Shown: one piece after another, positions 55,178-64,000 of the stretch
How positions within the stretch are numbered: the first letter of the stretch is position 1
Layout: every line of letters begins with the position of its first letter
Source: Lentisphaeria bacterium
GTDB taxonomy: Bacteria > Verrucomicrobiota > Lentisphaeria > Victivallales > Victivallaceae
DNA length: 64,000 nucleotides
Direction of reading: 5' to 3'
Assembly (NCBI GenBank): GCA_022768375.1
Contig: JALEMG010000061.1
Span: 1-64,000, forward strand
The notes under the pieces: generated by a model
The model's input: the letters and a program-made list of their open reading frames with translations, nothing else
Database searches by the model: none
Told to the model about the DNA's origin: nothing
Position numbers and translations under genes: made by a program

Positions 55178-55213
55178 TTGACGATATCGTGCTATAAATT
55201 GACGATATCGTGC
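55178..55213 (+). promoter_or_regulatory. AraC-type operator: two direct repeats 21 bp apart
   Basis: TTGACGATATCGTGC occurs at 55178-55192 and again at 55199-55213. From the predicted transcript start (about 55249) the centres are near -63 and -42, the downstream site abutting the -35 box. This is the usual layout for activation by AraC-family proteins, and such a gene is 2.5 kb away. Each core, ACGATATCGT, is also a palindrome, so a dimeric repressor is not excluded. Confidence 0.62.
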
Positions 55214-55242
55214 TTGCGAAACGGTAGCGCTCCGAGTATATT
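55214..55242 (+). promoter_or_regulatory. Promoter for GH4-GH78 operon
   Basis: TTGCGA (55214-55219), 17 bp, TATATT (55237-55242). The GCGAAACGG copy (55216-55224) overlaps the -35 box. Confidence 0.65.
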
Positions 55243-55313
55243 TATTAACGGATTCGGCGGGGAAAGGTTTCTTTTTCCGTGACGATTCCGTGAACTTCAG
55301 CATGGAGAACAAG

Positions 55314-56672
55314 ATGGCGAAAATCGTATTGGTCGGGTCAGGTGGAGTTATTTTCTCCCAAAATTTTATGAAGGATTTTCTGATGTCGGACGCGCTGGCC
55401 GATTCGACGCTGACGCTGATGGATATTGACCCCGGACGGCTGGCCAACGCGGTGAAAATCTATCGTATGCTGGCGGCGGCGCTGCACCGCGAAGAACGCA
55501 AAATGGAGAGCACGACCAACCTGGATGCCGCACTGCGCCATGCGGATTTTGTGCTGACGATCTTTCGCTCCGGGACACTGGAACACCAGCGGATCGAATA
55601 TGAGATCCCGGCGAAGTACGGTGTGAAACTGACCGTTGCCGACACCATGGGACCGGGAGGGATCTTCCGGGGGCTGCGTACCTTGAACGCCCTGTTCAAA
55701 GTGGAGGACACCATGGAGCGGCTCTGCCCGGGGGCGGTGCTGCTCAATTATGTCAATCCGATGTCCATCAATACGATCGCCCTGTCCGCACGGGCGAAGA
55801 CGGTGAAAGTTTTCGGCCTGTGTCACAGCGTACAGAGCCTGCGCGAAACCCTGGCGAAATGGCTTGAAGTTCCGGAGGCGGAACTGGAATACACCGTCGC
55901 CGGAGTCAATCATCTTGCTTTCGCCCTTAAACTTGCGCACCGGGGGCGGGATCTCTACCCCCGTCTGCGGGGACTCATCGACGATCCGGATATCTACAAC
56001 CAGCAGAAAGTCCAGTTTGAAATTCTGCGGCACTTCGGCTACTACCCCACGGAAGGCAGCGGGCACAACAGCGAATATCTGCCGTATTTTCGCAAACGGG
56101 ACGATCTGCTGAAAAAATTCTGCGGGGTCACCTGGGAACTGCCGGATGACGACATCCGATGGTCCGCCGTCCAGTCCGGCGAGCCGGGGGCTTCGGTGGA
56201 GTGCTGCCGGCTGCTGCAACAGCGGAATGAACGGAACATCCGGGCCTATCTGGACGGAACGAAAAAAATCGACCTTCGTCCCAGCCGCGAATACGGGATG
56301 CGCATTATCGAAGCGATGCTGTCCAACACAATGATTCAGGCCAATCTGAATCTGATCAACCACGGATTGATCGAAAATCTGCCTTCCGCCGCCGCGGTGG
56401 AGGTCCCCTGCCTGATCGACGGCAGCGGGGTCCATCCCTGTCAGGTCCGGGATTTTCCGGAGCATCTGGCGGCGCTGGACCGGGGCATGATCGGCGCGCA
56501 GTTGCTGGCCGCCCGCGGCGCGCTGAGCGAGCGGCGTGAGGACATTTTTCATGCGCTGGCGGTGGACCCGATCACGGCGGCGGTATTGTCGCTTGATGAG
56601 ATCAAGGCGATGAGCGAGGAGATGTTCGATGCGCTGGCGGACCAGATCGCGGACGGATTCAAGAGGAAATGA
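55314..56672 (+). CDS. GH4-family NAD-dependent glycosidase (alpha-galactosidase-like)
   Basis: 452 aa, cytosolic. N-terminal NAD-binding KIVLVGSGGVIFS, then the metal ligands of GH4: Cys170-His171 in GLCHSVQ and His200 in AGVNHLAF; NPMSINT and SGHNSEYLPYF resemble alpha-galactosidases of the MelA type. GH4 enzymes use NAD+ and Mn2+ in an oxidation-elimination mechanism, so this one cleaves imported small glycosides. The ATG at 55314 has GGAG six bases upstream; ATG 55302 and GTG 55290 are in frame but lack a ribosome site. The next start overlaps its stop. Confidence 0.9.
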   Translation: MAKIVLVGSGGVIFSQNFMKDFLMSDALADSTLTLMDIDPGRLANAVKIYRMLAAALHREERKMESTTNLDAALRHADFVLTIFRSGTLEHQRIEYEIPAKYGVKLTVADTMGPGGIFRGLRTLNALFKVEDTMERLCPGAVLLNYVNPMSINTIALSARAKTVKVFGLCHSVQSLRETLAKWLEVPEAELEYTVAGVNHLAFALKLAHRGRDLYPRLRGLIDDPDIYNQQKVQFEILRHFGYYPTEGSGHNSEYLPYFRKRDDLLKKFCGVTWELPDDDIRWSAVQSGEPGASVECCRLLQQRNERNIRAYLDGTKKIDLRPSREYGMRIIEAMLSNTMIQANLNLINHGLIENLPSAAAVEVPCLIDGSGVHPCQVRDFPEHLAALDRGMIGAQLLAARGALSERREDIFHALAVDPITAAVLSLDEIKAMSEEMFDALADQIADGFKRK

Positions 56673-59149
56673 TTGATTTACTGCAAGTCGAATATTGGGA
56701 CCGCGACGCGGTGATCGCGCCGTCGTCGCCCCGTTTCTCATGGCGCTGTGATGTGGTCCAGCGGGATTTCCGGCTCATGATTTTTTCCGAAAACGGGGAA
56801 TTGTTTCATGATACCGGCACCGTCGTGTCGGATGACGATTCTTTGATCTACTCCGGCCCGGCGCTTCAAAGCGACGCGGAATACCGCTGGAAGATCTCGG
56901 TGAACGGCGGAAGGGAGACGGCGGAGCAGACATTCCGCACCGCGCCGGAATTTACCGCCGGACAATGGGTTTGTGAACATCCGGGCCGGGAGGGGCAGCA
57001 TGACCGGGTGGCGGTGTTCCGCCGGGATTTTGATCTGACGGAACTGCCGAGGCGGGCGTATCTTCACATCACTGCGCTGGGATTGTATCGGGTCGAGATC
57101 AACGGCCGCCGGGTGGGGGATTCGTATCTCACTCCCGGATGGACGGATTATTTTCACCGGGTGCCGTTTCAGTCATACCGCGTCGGAGAACTGCTGCGCC
57201 CGGGGCGGAATCGCATTGAGGCGGTTCTGGCGTGCGGCTGGTATTGTTCCCGAATCGCGACCATGTGGCTGACTCCGGATGAAACGTACGGGGACACGCC
57301 GGCGGTGCGCTTTGAATTGCGGGGCGAAGTCGCCGGGGTCCGGCGGGTTCTGGCGGCGTCGGATGAAGCCTGTCAGGTCTCCGTCGACGGTCCGATCCGC
57401 AAATCGGACATTTACGACGGCGAGGAGGTCGATTTTACCGTGCGCTGGCACGATTTCCGGCCCTGCCGGATCGCGGCGCGCGAGGTCGCGGTATTTCCGA
57501 CCACCACCCCGGCGGTACGGGGGGTTCGGCGCATTGCTCCGGTCGGCATCCGAACAACGAGCGAAGGGCGCTGCATCGTCGATTTCGGGGTCAATATCGC
57601 GGGGAAGGAGGAATTGGACCTGACGTTGGCCGAAGGAGAGACCATCCGGGTCACCCATGCTGAAGTTTTGAAGGAGGATGGCGATGTCTACACGGAAAAT
57701 CTGCGCAGCGCCGTTGCCCGGAGCGTCTTTACCGGCGACGGCACCCGTCGTCGCTTCTCCGTGGAATTCACCTTTTTCGGATTTCGCTACATTGCCATCG
57801 ACGGTCTGCGTTCGGAACTTCGTCCCGAAATGGTGACGGCACTGCAAATGCACACCCCGCTGCGGGAAACCGGTTCGTTCCGTTGTTCCAACGAGTTGCT
57901 GAATCAACTGTTCCGCAACATCGTCAACAGCCAGCGGTGCAACTATATCGACGTGCCGATCGACTGTCCCCAGCGGGATGAACGCCGTCCGTGGCTGGGC
58001 GACGCGCAGGTATTCATGCCGACGGCGGCGTACAACTTTGACGTCGCGGCCTTTCTGCGCCGCTGGCTGGAGGATGTGGACCTCTGCCGGAACGAATGGG
58101 GCGAATATCCGCCGTATGCGCCGTTTCACTCGAAGAAAAAGAATTTCAAGGCCGGAGCGGGCTGGGCCGATGCCGGGATCATCTGCCCGGCGGAACTTTA
58201 CCGCTACTACGGCGACCGTCGCTTCCTGGAGGCGCATTACGACGCGATGCGGACCTACATGATGCGGCAGTTGGAGACCTCCGACAACTTCATCCGCTGT
58301 GTGGACATCTATCGGGACTGGCTCAATCTGGGCGCCGACACCCCGCCGGAATTGATCTGCACGGCGTACTTCGCCTGCGACGCGCGGCTGATGTCCCGGA
58401 TCGCCGAGGTGCTGGAAAAACCGGAGGACGCGAAATTTTTTGCATCGCTTTATGAGGACATCTGCGCCGCATACCGCGGGAAATTCATCAATAATGCCGG
58501 CAAATTGACCGTCGTCACTCAGACGGCGGCCGTGCTGAGTCTGGATTTCGGCATTCTGCGCGGCAAAGATGCGGAGAGAGCGGTGGAGATGCTGCGCAAC
58601 GACATCGTCAATCACCGGGGAGTCCACCTCTCCACCGGTTTTCTGGGGACGCCGCGGCTGCTCCATGTGCTGGCCGAGCATGGGCAGGAGGATCTGGCAT
58701 TTCGGCTGCTGGAACAGACCTCTTATCCGTCGTGGCTGTATTCGGTGCTCCACGGCGCGACCACCACATGGGAACGCTGGAACAGTTGGGCGGAATTCGA
58801 CGGCTTTGCGGACAGCAGCATGAACTCCTTCAATCATTACGCCTACGGCGCGGTGGGAGAGTTTCTGTTCCGTTATGTGGGCGGGATCGCGCCGGTGTGG
58901 GAATTTCCCGGTATGAAAAAAGTGCTGATCTCGCCGCATCCCGGCGGGACGCTGACATTTGCGGAAACGGTTTACGATTCCCGTCGGGGCCGGATCAAAG
59001 TCGCGTGGCAAAGGGAGGAACAAAAGATCGTGTACCGGATTTCCATCCCCGCCAACGTGATCGGCATTTTGGACATTGCCGGGATGGAACGGCGGGAAGT
59101 CGAATCCGGAGAATACGAGTTCGCAATTCAAAACAAAGGAGGAAGGTGA
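56669..59149 (+). CDS. GH78-family alpha-L-rhamnosidase
   Basis: 826 aa, no signal peptide. N-terminal beta domains, then the (alpha/alpha)6 barrel with the acid motif DCPQRDERRPWLGDAQVF (Asp437-Glu438) and the second carboxylate in TTTWERWNSW (Glu702), followed by SFNHYAYGAVGEFLFR and a C-terminal beta domain. The usual RDERLGW reads RDERRPW here. Cleaves terminal alpha-L-rhamnose, probably from imported oligosaccharides or glycosides. ATGA overlap with the GH4 gene. Confidence 0.9.
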   Translation: MIDLLQVEYWDRDAVIAPSSPRFSWRCDVVQRDFRLMIFSENGELFHDTGTVVSDDDSLIYSGPALQSDAEYRWKISVNGGRETAEQTFRTAPEFTAGQWVCEHPGREGQHDRVAVFRRDFDLTELPRRAYLHITALGLYRVEINGRRVGDSYLTPGWTDYFHRVPFQSYRVGELLRPGRNRIEAVLACGWYCSRIATMWLTPDETYGDTPAVRFELRGEVAGVRRVLAASDEACQVSVDGPIRKSDIYDGEEVDFTVRWHDFRPCRIAAREVAVFPTTTPAVRGVRRIAPVGIRTTSEGRCIVDFGVNIAGKEELDLTLAEGETIRVTHAEVLKEDGDVYTENLRSAVARSVFTGDGTRRRFSVEFTFFGFRYIAIDGLRSELRPEMVTALQMHTPLRETGSFRCSNELLNQLFRNIVNSQRCNYIDVPIDCPQRDERRPWLGDAQVFMPTAAYNFDVAAFLRRWLEDVDLCRNEWGEYPPYAPFHSKKKNFKAGAGWADAGIICPAELYRYYGDRRFLEAHYDAMRTYMMRQLETSDNFIRCVDIYRDWLNLGADTPPELICTAYFACDARLMSRIAEVLEKPEDAKFFASLYEDICAAYRGKFINNAGKLTVVTQTAAVLSLDFGILRGKDAERAVEMLRNDIVNHRGVHLSTGFLGTPRLLHVLAEHGQEDLAFRLLEQTSYPSWLYSVLHGATTTWERWNSWAEFDGFADSSMNSFNHYAYGAVGEFLFRYVGGIAPVWEFPGMKKVLISPHPGGTLTFAETVYDSRRGRIKVAWQREEQKIVYRISIPANVIGILDIAGMERREVESGEYEFAIQNKGGR

Positions 59150-59988
59150 TGTTCCGAAAAAAAGAACCGTTTCTGGCCGCGCTGCTGGCCGTTCCGCTGC
59201 TGGTTCATGCGGCAATTGAGATGGAGGTCCGGGAGGAAACGGCGCCGAATCTGCTGAAAAATCCGGGCTTTGCCGACTTGCGGCGTCCCAGATACCTGCC
59301 CGAGTACTGGACGTTCGAGAACTGTTCCCGCAAGGCAGGTTTCGAATACAATTTTCCGAATGGAGAAGCCTATCTTTTTACGTCGGGACGGCTTTTCGGC
59401 TACCTTGTCCAAAGCGGAATTCCGGTCGAGGAGGGCAAGACCTATTATGTCGGCGCCAAGGTGAAACTGACCACCACCACGCTGCTGTGGATCGCGACCC
59501 CGGACTACCGGGACAATCTCGATCAACAGAATCATCCCCGCAGCAACACCAATTTTTTCGCCTGCCTGATGCGGCCGGAGCAGGGGAAGGAACTTTTTGC
59601 CGAACTGCGGTACTTCATCCGGCCGGAATTGCTTCGCCCCTTCGGCGCGGATGAGTGGAACGATTGCGATTCCGAGTTCACCGTTCCGGTCGGCAAGGGG
59701 GTTAAAACCTACACCTACCGCATCGGCAGTCTTGGCGGCGCCGAGGGATGGATCCGGGTCAAGGAGCCGGTTTTCCGACTGGCGGAACGCCGGGTACACC
59801 TGACCATTCGCGGCCGGGGCGTCGCGTCGCTGTGTCTGCACCGCGACAACGGCGTGGTCATTCGGCGTTATCCCCTGGACGAAGCGGCGGAGGTGCAGGA
59901 AATCGACCTGATCCTGCCTTCGACGATCAAATCCTACTATGTGGAAGTGTCAACGCTTGAAAACGGCAAAATCCGGAGGAGTTTATGA
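59149..59988 (+). CDS. Exported beta-rich protein, possible carbohydrate-binding
   Basis: 279 aa. Signal peptide MFRKKEPFLAALLAVPLLVHA. The mature part opens with NLLKNPGFADLRRPRYLPEYW, the start pattern common to CBM-like jelly-roll domains (N-P-G-F then W), followed by GRLFGYLVQSGIPVEEGKTYYVGAKVK. No catalytic motif is seen. Position inside the GH operon suggests glycan binding at the cell surface or periplasm. GGAGGAAGGTG precedes the ATG, which shares its first base with the GH78 stop. Confidence 0.7.
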   Translation: MFRKKEPFLAALLAVPLLVHAAIEMEVREETAPNLLKNPGFADLRRPRYLPEYWTFENCSRKAGFEYNFPNGEAYLFTSGRLFGYLVQSGIPVEEGKTYYVGAKVKLTTTTLLWIATPDYRDNLDQQNHPRSNTNFFACLMRPEQGKELFAELRYFIRPELLRPFGADEWNDCDSEFTVPVGKGVKTYTYRIGSLGGAEGWIRVKEPVFRLAERRVHLTIRGRGVASLCLHRDNGVVIRRYPLDEAAEVQEIDLILPSTIKSYYVEVSTLENGKIRRSL

Positions 59989-62399
59989 TGAGATTTCCGG
60001 CGATCATCGCGGCGGCGGCGTCCGCACTTGTTCTGGCGGCGGCCCCGGCGGAATTCGTTTTGTCCGGAGCCAACGTCCGGGTCATCGATGCCCGAAACGG
60101 CAAGGTTCTTGAAGGGCGGATGCAAAATGGAAGATTCACCCGCGAGGGGCTGACAATCAATATGGACACCGGGCCCAAAGGGAACTTCACACTGGGAAAG
60201 TTGACCTTTGCCGTGACCGGCAACGAACCGTTGCTGCTGGAGGTGGAGGTTTCCCTCCCCCACGCGCCGACGGAGAATTTCTATGACGGCAATCGGGCCC
60301 TCCGCCCCAAAAGCGGAGTGGAACGCCGGACCATGCTGGATACATTCCCGCTGGCCGCGGCATGGGACCGGGAACGTGGCGCGGCCATCGGCATTGCTCC
60401 GACCACGGTGGCGTCGTATCTGCACAGTTCTCTGGACCCAGCATCCGGCAAATTCACCTACCGTACCCATGTGGTGGCGGATGGTCGGCGGCGTCAGACC
60501 GTGGATATTCTGGTCGGGGACTTTGACCCCGAGTTCGGCCACTGGCAGGCGCTGGAGCATTACTACGACGCCTACCCGGAGTTCTTCCGTCCCCATCCCG
60601 GAGTGGACGAACGCATCTACGGGGTCATGGGGTATTTCGTTTCCGCTCACAAAACCCGGGATCTGGAGATCAACAGCGGGCGGCATTTCGCATTGGATCT
60701 GGAGTGGACCTACGCTCCCTTTGTGGAGGCGGGCAACTGGTACACGGATCGGGAAGACTGGCGTCCGGGCGACGTCTGCACCAACTACGATGCGACCCGC
60801 AAACACCGGGCGGTGACGTGGGACGAGTACCACGCCGCCCGGGTGAAGCAGTTCGAATCGGGCGACCGGCAGGCGGCGATGTTCCACTATCTGCTGGTCA
60901 AGAGCATCAACGCCGGGATCGCGCAAAAGTACGACGACGCTATAAGCCGGGACGAGACGGGACGCCCCTGCGTCCCCGACGGCATGCACCAACTCCTGTG
61001 GGAGACCGGCAAAACCGCCGCGGTGTTCCCGTACGGTTCCAAATTGCGGGAACTTTTGGAGCGGGAAATTGCCCAGATCGTCGCCAACTACAAGGTGTCG
61101 GGATTTTCCTTTGACATGGTCAATTACAATCTGGACAGTTACGCGCCTTCCCAGATCGAATACGCGGAGGGAAGGGATTTCGACCGTAAGTTTCAGGTGT
61201 TCACGCCGGACACGGTCATTCCGATTCCGTTCGCTCAGTACATCCACACGCTGAAGCGGGACGGCAAGACGATGGGGGTGTTTGCAAACTTCGCATTCAA
61301 CCGCATGGCCGCTCACACCGCCTTCGCCGTGGACGGCGCGATGATCGAATGTCCGCCGGACATCGCGCTCGGAGGAACCAAAACGCTGCGGGTCCTCATG
61401 GGCCAGAAGCCGCTGTCGTTTTTCCTCGGATTCGGGATCAAATTTCACAACAAGGCGATCCGCTGGAGCGACGTCAACTCTCCCGAAAGATCCCGGGAAG
61501 TGATGGAGGGGCTGGCGCAGTTCATGCTGTTCAACTGTCTGCGGTACGGTTATTCGCCGATGAACTGGAATCTGGAATACAAAGACCGGACCTATTTCCA
61601 GCCTTATCTGCCGCTGATCCTGCGGTTGAAAAAAGCCGGCTGGCGGCCGGTCTCGGCGGTACGGACCATCCCGGCCGAGGTCCCGTTTTGGTTCGGGCGT
61701 TTCGGGAAGGGTGACGAAACGATCATTACGATCACCAACCCGGACCGGCGGCCGGTCTCGGCGAAATTTTCCATCGTCAAAAAACATCTCGGCCCGGGCG
61801 GACTGAGACCGGAAGTCCTGTGGGGCGACGCGGTCCGATTCACCGACAACGGGGAGACGATCGACTTCGTGTACACGCTGCCGCCGAAAGGGATTCTCGC
61901 CATCGGCATGAAAGACGCCCCGCGTCAGCCGCGGACCCGCGTGATCGGAGATCCGGCGGCCATCGCCAATCTCTTTACCCCGGAAGACGCCGTGGCGGGG
62001 CGTGTTCCGGCTGTGGTGGACGAGCCGGAATTGAAGGTCCTGTACGACTTCATCGACCGTTACTATCCGTATGTGGCCGCGGCCCGGAAACACACGGGCA
62101 AACCCTTTTCCCGGGAACCCGGATTTCTGGACCCCGCGTTCAACGACATCTGGCGGATGCCGCTGGTCGGTTCCGGAACTCTGCTTTCGGGACGCCGAAT
62201 CGTCATCGCCACCGCCGGGAGACTGCCGGAATTGCGGGCGGATACGGCGGATCTGCCGTCCGGCGACGGTCTGATCAAACTGGCGGGAGAGACATTGTAT
62301 CTCACGGGGGACACCCCCGCGGCGGTGCGGCGGGCGGTCATGAGTTATCTTGAGATATTGGATGATGTCGAGGTCGGACGAACCTCAAAAACCAAATAA
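59985..62399 (+). CDS. Exported putative glycoside hydrolase of unrecognised family
   Basis: 804 aa. Signal peptide MMRFPAIIAAAASALVLAAAPA. A beta-rich N-terminal part (to about 200) is followed by a region that reads like a TIM barrel: LDLEWTYAPFV, VSGFSFDMVNYNLDSY (Asp about 383), AVDGAMIECPP, and FLGFGIKF. The FSFDMVN strand end recalls the nucleophile strand of alpha-galactosidase-type clans, but I cannot place it in a GH family. A C-terminal beta domain follows. It is in the GH4-GH78 operon, overlapping the previous stop. Probably acts outside the cytosol on the polymer whose fragments GH4, GH78 and GH127 finish. Confidence 0.68.
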   Translation: MMRFPAIIAAAASALVLAAAPAEFVLSGANVRVIDARNGKVLEGRMQNGRFTREGLTINMDTGPKGNFTLGKLTFAVTGNEPLLLEVEVSLPHAPTENFYDGNRALRPKSGVERRTMLDTFPLAAAWDRERGAAIGIAPTTVASYLHSSLDPASGKFTYRTHVVADGRRRQTVDILVGDFDPEFGHWQALEHYYDAYPEFFRPHPGVDERIYGVMGYFVSAHKTRDLEINSGRHFALDLEWTYAPFVEAGNWYTDREDWRPGDVCTNYDATRKHRAVTWDEYHAARVKQFESGDRQAAMFHYLLVKSINAGIAQKYDDAISRDETGRPCVPDGMHQLLWETGKTAAVFPYGSKLRELLEREIAQIVANYKVSGFSFDMVNYNLDSYAPSQIEYAEGRDFDRKFQVFTPDTVIPIPFAQYIHTLKRDGKTMGVFANFAFNRMAAHTAFAVDGAMIECPPDIALGGTKTLRVLMGQKPLSFFLGFGIKFHNKAIRWSDVNSPERSREVMEGLAQFMLFNCLRYGYSPMNWNLEYKDRTYFQPYLPLILRLKKAGWRPVSAVRTIPAEVPFWFGRFGKGDETIITITNPDRRPVSAKFSIVKKHLGPGGLRPEVLWGDAVRFTDNGETIDFVYTLPPKGILAIGMKDAPRQPRTRVIGDPAAIANLFTPEDAVAGRVPAVVDEPELKVLYDFIDRYYPYVAAARKHTGKPFSREPGFLDPAFNDIWRMPLVGSGTLLSGRRIVIATAGRLPELRADTADLPSGDGLIKLAGETLYLTGDTPAAVRRAVMSYLEILDDVEVGRTSKTK

Positions 62400-62414
62400 A
62401 GGGGGAATTGGATC

Positions 62415-63206
62415 ATGAAAAAACGTTTCTTCACCAAAATCGAACTCATCGCGGTGACGGTTGTCGCCTCGGTTCTGGCGGCGCTGGCCGTTCCCTGCGC
62501 GTTGCGGGGCGGCGACCGCGGCCGGGCGGCTTCGTGCACCGAACGGCTCAATGCGTGCGGCAAAGCCTACGCGCAGATGGCCGGAGACCATGACGGCCGG
62601 ATCCTGCTTTCCGGCCCCGGGGGCGGACTATGGTACACCATGCTGGGCGGCTGGGCTGATGCGGAGAACTTCCGGGTGCTGGGGCGGGAAAATGTCATCC
62701 AGCATGAATCCCAGCGTCGGTATTTCGGGCTGAACTACCTGCCGGCGGATAAATTTCTGGAGACATTCCGTTGTCCGGACCAGCCCTTCGGCCCCGGGGA
62801 GGCCCGCTACACGCAGGTTTACGGGGCGGGGCTGAATTACAGCCACGGTTCACAGGGGATCACCGATGTGTTGAAACTGACGGTGGACGGCGGCAACTTC
62901 TTCGGGTACAATACGGCGAAAGCGTCTCATCCGGACAAGCGTTTCCTGCTGACCGACTCCGGTTATGCCGCCAAGAAGATTCAGCGGGGGGACATCAACT
63001 GGCACGGAACGCAGACCGGCTTCATGACCCGTCACGGCGACAGGGCGAATCTGCTGTTTCTGGACGGTCATGTCGCACCGTTGGACGGCGACGGCATCGC
63101 GGACAATCTCAGCGCGTGTTCCGGACGCCGGGACGTTCAGGCCTGCGTTATCGACGGGAACTGGCAGGTTCGGCGATTTTCCCTGATCCGTAAAAAAGGG
63201 AGGTGA
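62415..63206 (+). CDS. Prepilin-like protein with H-X9-DG motif (atypical N-terminus)
   Basis: 263 aa. The N-terminus [21 protein letters not shown] is a type IV prepilin/pseudopilin helix in which Glu at +5 is kept but the usual [16 protein letters not shown] sequence is altered. The globular part ends in [15 protein letters not shown], an H-X9-DG motif. It aligns along its full length with the next gene (shared LWYTML-GWADA, FRCP-Q, NWHG-QTGF and DSGY blocks), so the two are a tandem duplicate. In the PVC group such proteins are numerous; their role in glycan binding or type II secretion is unproven. Confidence 0.84.
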   Translation: MKKRFFTKIELIAVTVVASVLAALAVPCALRGGDRGRAASCTERLNACGKAYAQMAGDHDGRILLSGPGGGLWYTMLGGWADAENFRVLGRENVIQHESQRRYFGLNYLPADKFLETFRCPDQPFGPGEARYTQVYGAGLNYSHGSQGITDVLKLTVDGGNFFGYNTAKASHPDKRFLLTDSGYAAKKIQRGDINWHGTQTGFMTRHGDRANLLFLDGHVAPLDGDGIADNLSACSGRRDVQACVIDGNWQVRRFSLIRKKGR

Positions 63207-63208
63207 AA

Positions 63209-64000
63209 ATGAGCCAGGAGCACGCATTCCGGAGATCCCGATTTTTCACGCTGATCGAATTGCTGGTGGTCATCGCCATCATCGCGATTCTGGCGGCGAT
63301 GCTGTTGCCGGCACTGCAGAACGCCCGGGAAAGGGCCCGGGCCGCCAACTGCATCAATCTGCTCAATCAGAACGGTAAGGCGATGACACAGATGTCCAAC
63401 GACCATGACGGCAAGGTTTTTCTGCGCGGCGGGGATCGGTTGTGGTACACCATGCTGAGCGGCTGGGCCGACGCGGACGCATTCAAAATCCTCGGCTCGG
63501 AGGCGGCGATCTCCGACCCGGATCAGCGGAAGTACTTCGGACAGGGCTACATGCCGACGGATCTGACGCTGGATTCCTTCCGCTGTCCGTCGCAGGCGGT
63601 CAACACCCAGTACAACGGCTGGGAACAGGTCTTCGGCTCGGGGCTGAACACCTCTCACGGCGAACAGCATGTGACCGACGTGACCACCGATACCGTGAAC
63701 GGCGGGAAATTCATCGGCTACAAACTGGGCAGCATCAGCAAACCGTCCCAACGTATTCTGCTGGCGGATTCCGGTTACATCGCACAAAAAGCCCAGCGGG
63801 GCGACATGAACTGGCACGGCAGTCAGACCGGTTTCGCGGCTTATCACAACAGCCGGGTCAACATTCTGTTCGCGGACGGTCATGTCGGCACACTTGGCGG
63901 GGCGGAGGTCGGTCAGACTTTGGGCAAGTACGCCCGCAACGACTATTTCGCGCTGGTGATCGACCGCAACTGGGTCGGGACCCGGTACCCGCTGCAGCAG
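63209..64000 (+). CDS. Prepilin-like protein with H-X9-DG motif (cut by window end)
   Basis: 264 codons are visible with no stop before the window ends. The N-terminus is the classic [20 protein letters not shown] prepilin helix with [12 protein letters not shown] after it; [15 protein letters not shown] is the H-X9-DG motif near the end. GGGAGGTGAAA precedes the ATG two bases after the stop of its paralogue. Because the preceding copy has a changed leader helix, this copy is the better candidate for normal processing by a prepilin peptidase. Confidence 0.86.
   Translation, partial: MSQEHAFRRSRFFTLIELLVVIAIIAILAAMLLPALQNARERARAANCINLLNQNGKAMTQMSNDHDGKVFLRGGDRLWYTMLSGWADADAFKILGSEAAISDPDQRKYFGQGYMPTDLTLDSFRCPSQAVNTQYNGWEQVFGSGLNTSHGEQHVTDVTTDTVNGGKFIGYKLGSISKPSQRILLADSGYIAQKAQRGDMNWHGSQTGFAAYHNSRVNILFADGHVGTLGGAEVGQTLGKYARNDYFALVIDRNWVGTRYPLQQ

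Noticed and set aside
52664-62399. Bacteroidetes-type polysaccharide utilisation locus
   Set aside because: No SusC/SusD-like genes or sulfatases are present, and regulation is by AraC rather than hybrid two-component or ECF/anti-sigma proteins.

Overview
The window is a GC-rich bacterial chromosome segment that looks like a member of the Lentisphaerota (Victivallales-like) in the PVC superphylum. This rests on family-level recognition, not on a search. The signs are: prepilin-type proteins with an H-X9-DG motif placed next to glycoside hydrolases, a MurA with Asp in place of the catalytic Cys, a long type-2 IleRS, DUF3857/transglutaminase and ceramidase-like proteins, and a 31-residue basic protein preceded by a strong promoter. 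Recognisable promoters follow one pattern (TTGNNN, 16-17 bp, TATATT or close variants), and genes are packed into operons with many 1-4 base start/stop overlaps.

Layout. Positions 193-3936 hold ttcA-like (-) divergent from murA-lnt. Positions 4074-12548 form one long + run: gyrB, recA, a TPR protein, ExbB, ExbD, an unknown bitopic protein, a zinc-ribbon membrane protein and a lipoprotein. Positions 12550-14664 (-) carry an exported protein, a Cys-cluster protein, gmk and coaC. Next come ileS-apbE, dut, a repeat array (20076-20586), an exported nitroreductase and a short MoxR/DUF58/DUF4381/VWA cluster, all on +. folC, tolB and a divergent NifS-like gene lie on -. Then follow an MFS transporter, a ceramidase-like protein, a canonical cysteine desulfurase and a DUF493 protein (+), a coiled-coil protein with two tiny membrane/lipoprotein genes (+), a lacZ-small-domain-like protein, ispF and the small basic protein (-), and a transglutaminase-domain protein, MBL hydrolase, pyrK and pyrD (+).

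The right third (42.6-64 kb) is accessory carbohydrate metabolism. A seven-gene - operon (PfkB kinase, fucose-isomerase-like protein, IolB-like isomerase, FGGY kinase, FAD oxidase, Fe-S protein, class II aldolase) runs from one promoter to one terminator. It is divergent from a DeoR regulator, with a 20-bp-phased repeat array between them. Beyond it an AraC regulator sits beside GH127 (-) and a + operon of GH4, GH78, two exported proteins of unknown type and two paralogous prepilin-like proteins, the last cut by the window end. Two 21-bp-spaced operator-like repeats sit just upstream of the GH4 promoter, as expected for an AraC-type activator.

The most interesting candidates for undescribed biology are the glycosidase-plus-pseudopilin operon with its AraC-style operators, the seven-gene sugar-acid operon of mixed pathway parts, the 148-bp hairpin repeat array beside dut, and the TPR-ExbB-ExbD-X-zinc ribbon-lipoprotein set. 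No tRNA, rRNA or CRISPR was seen.
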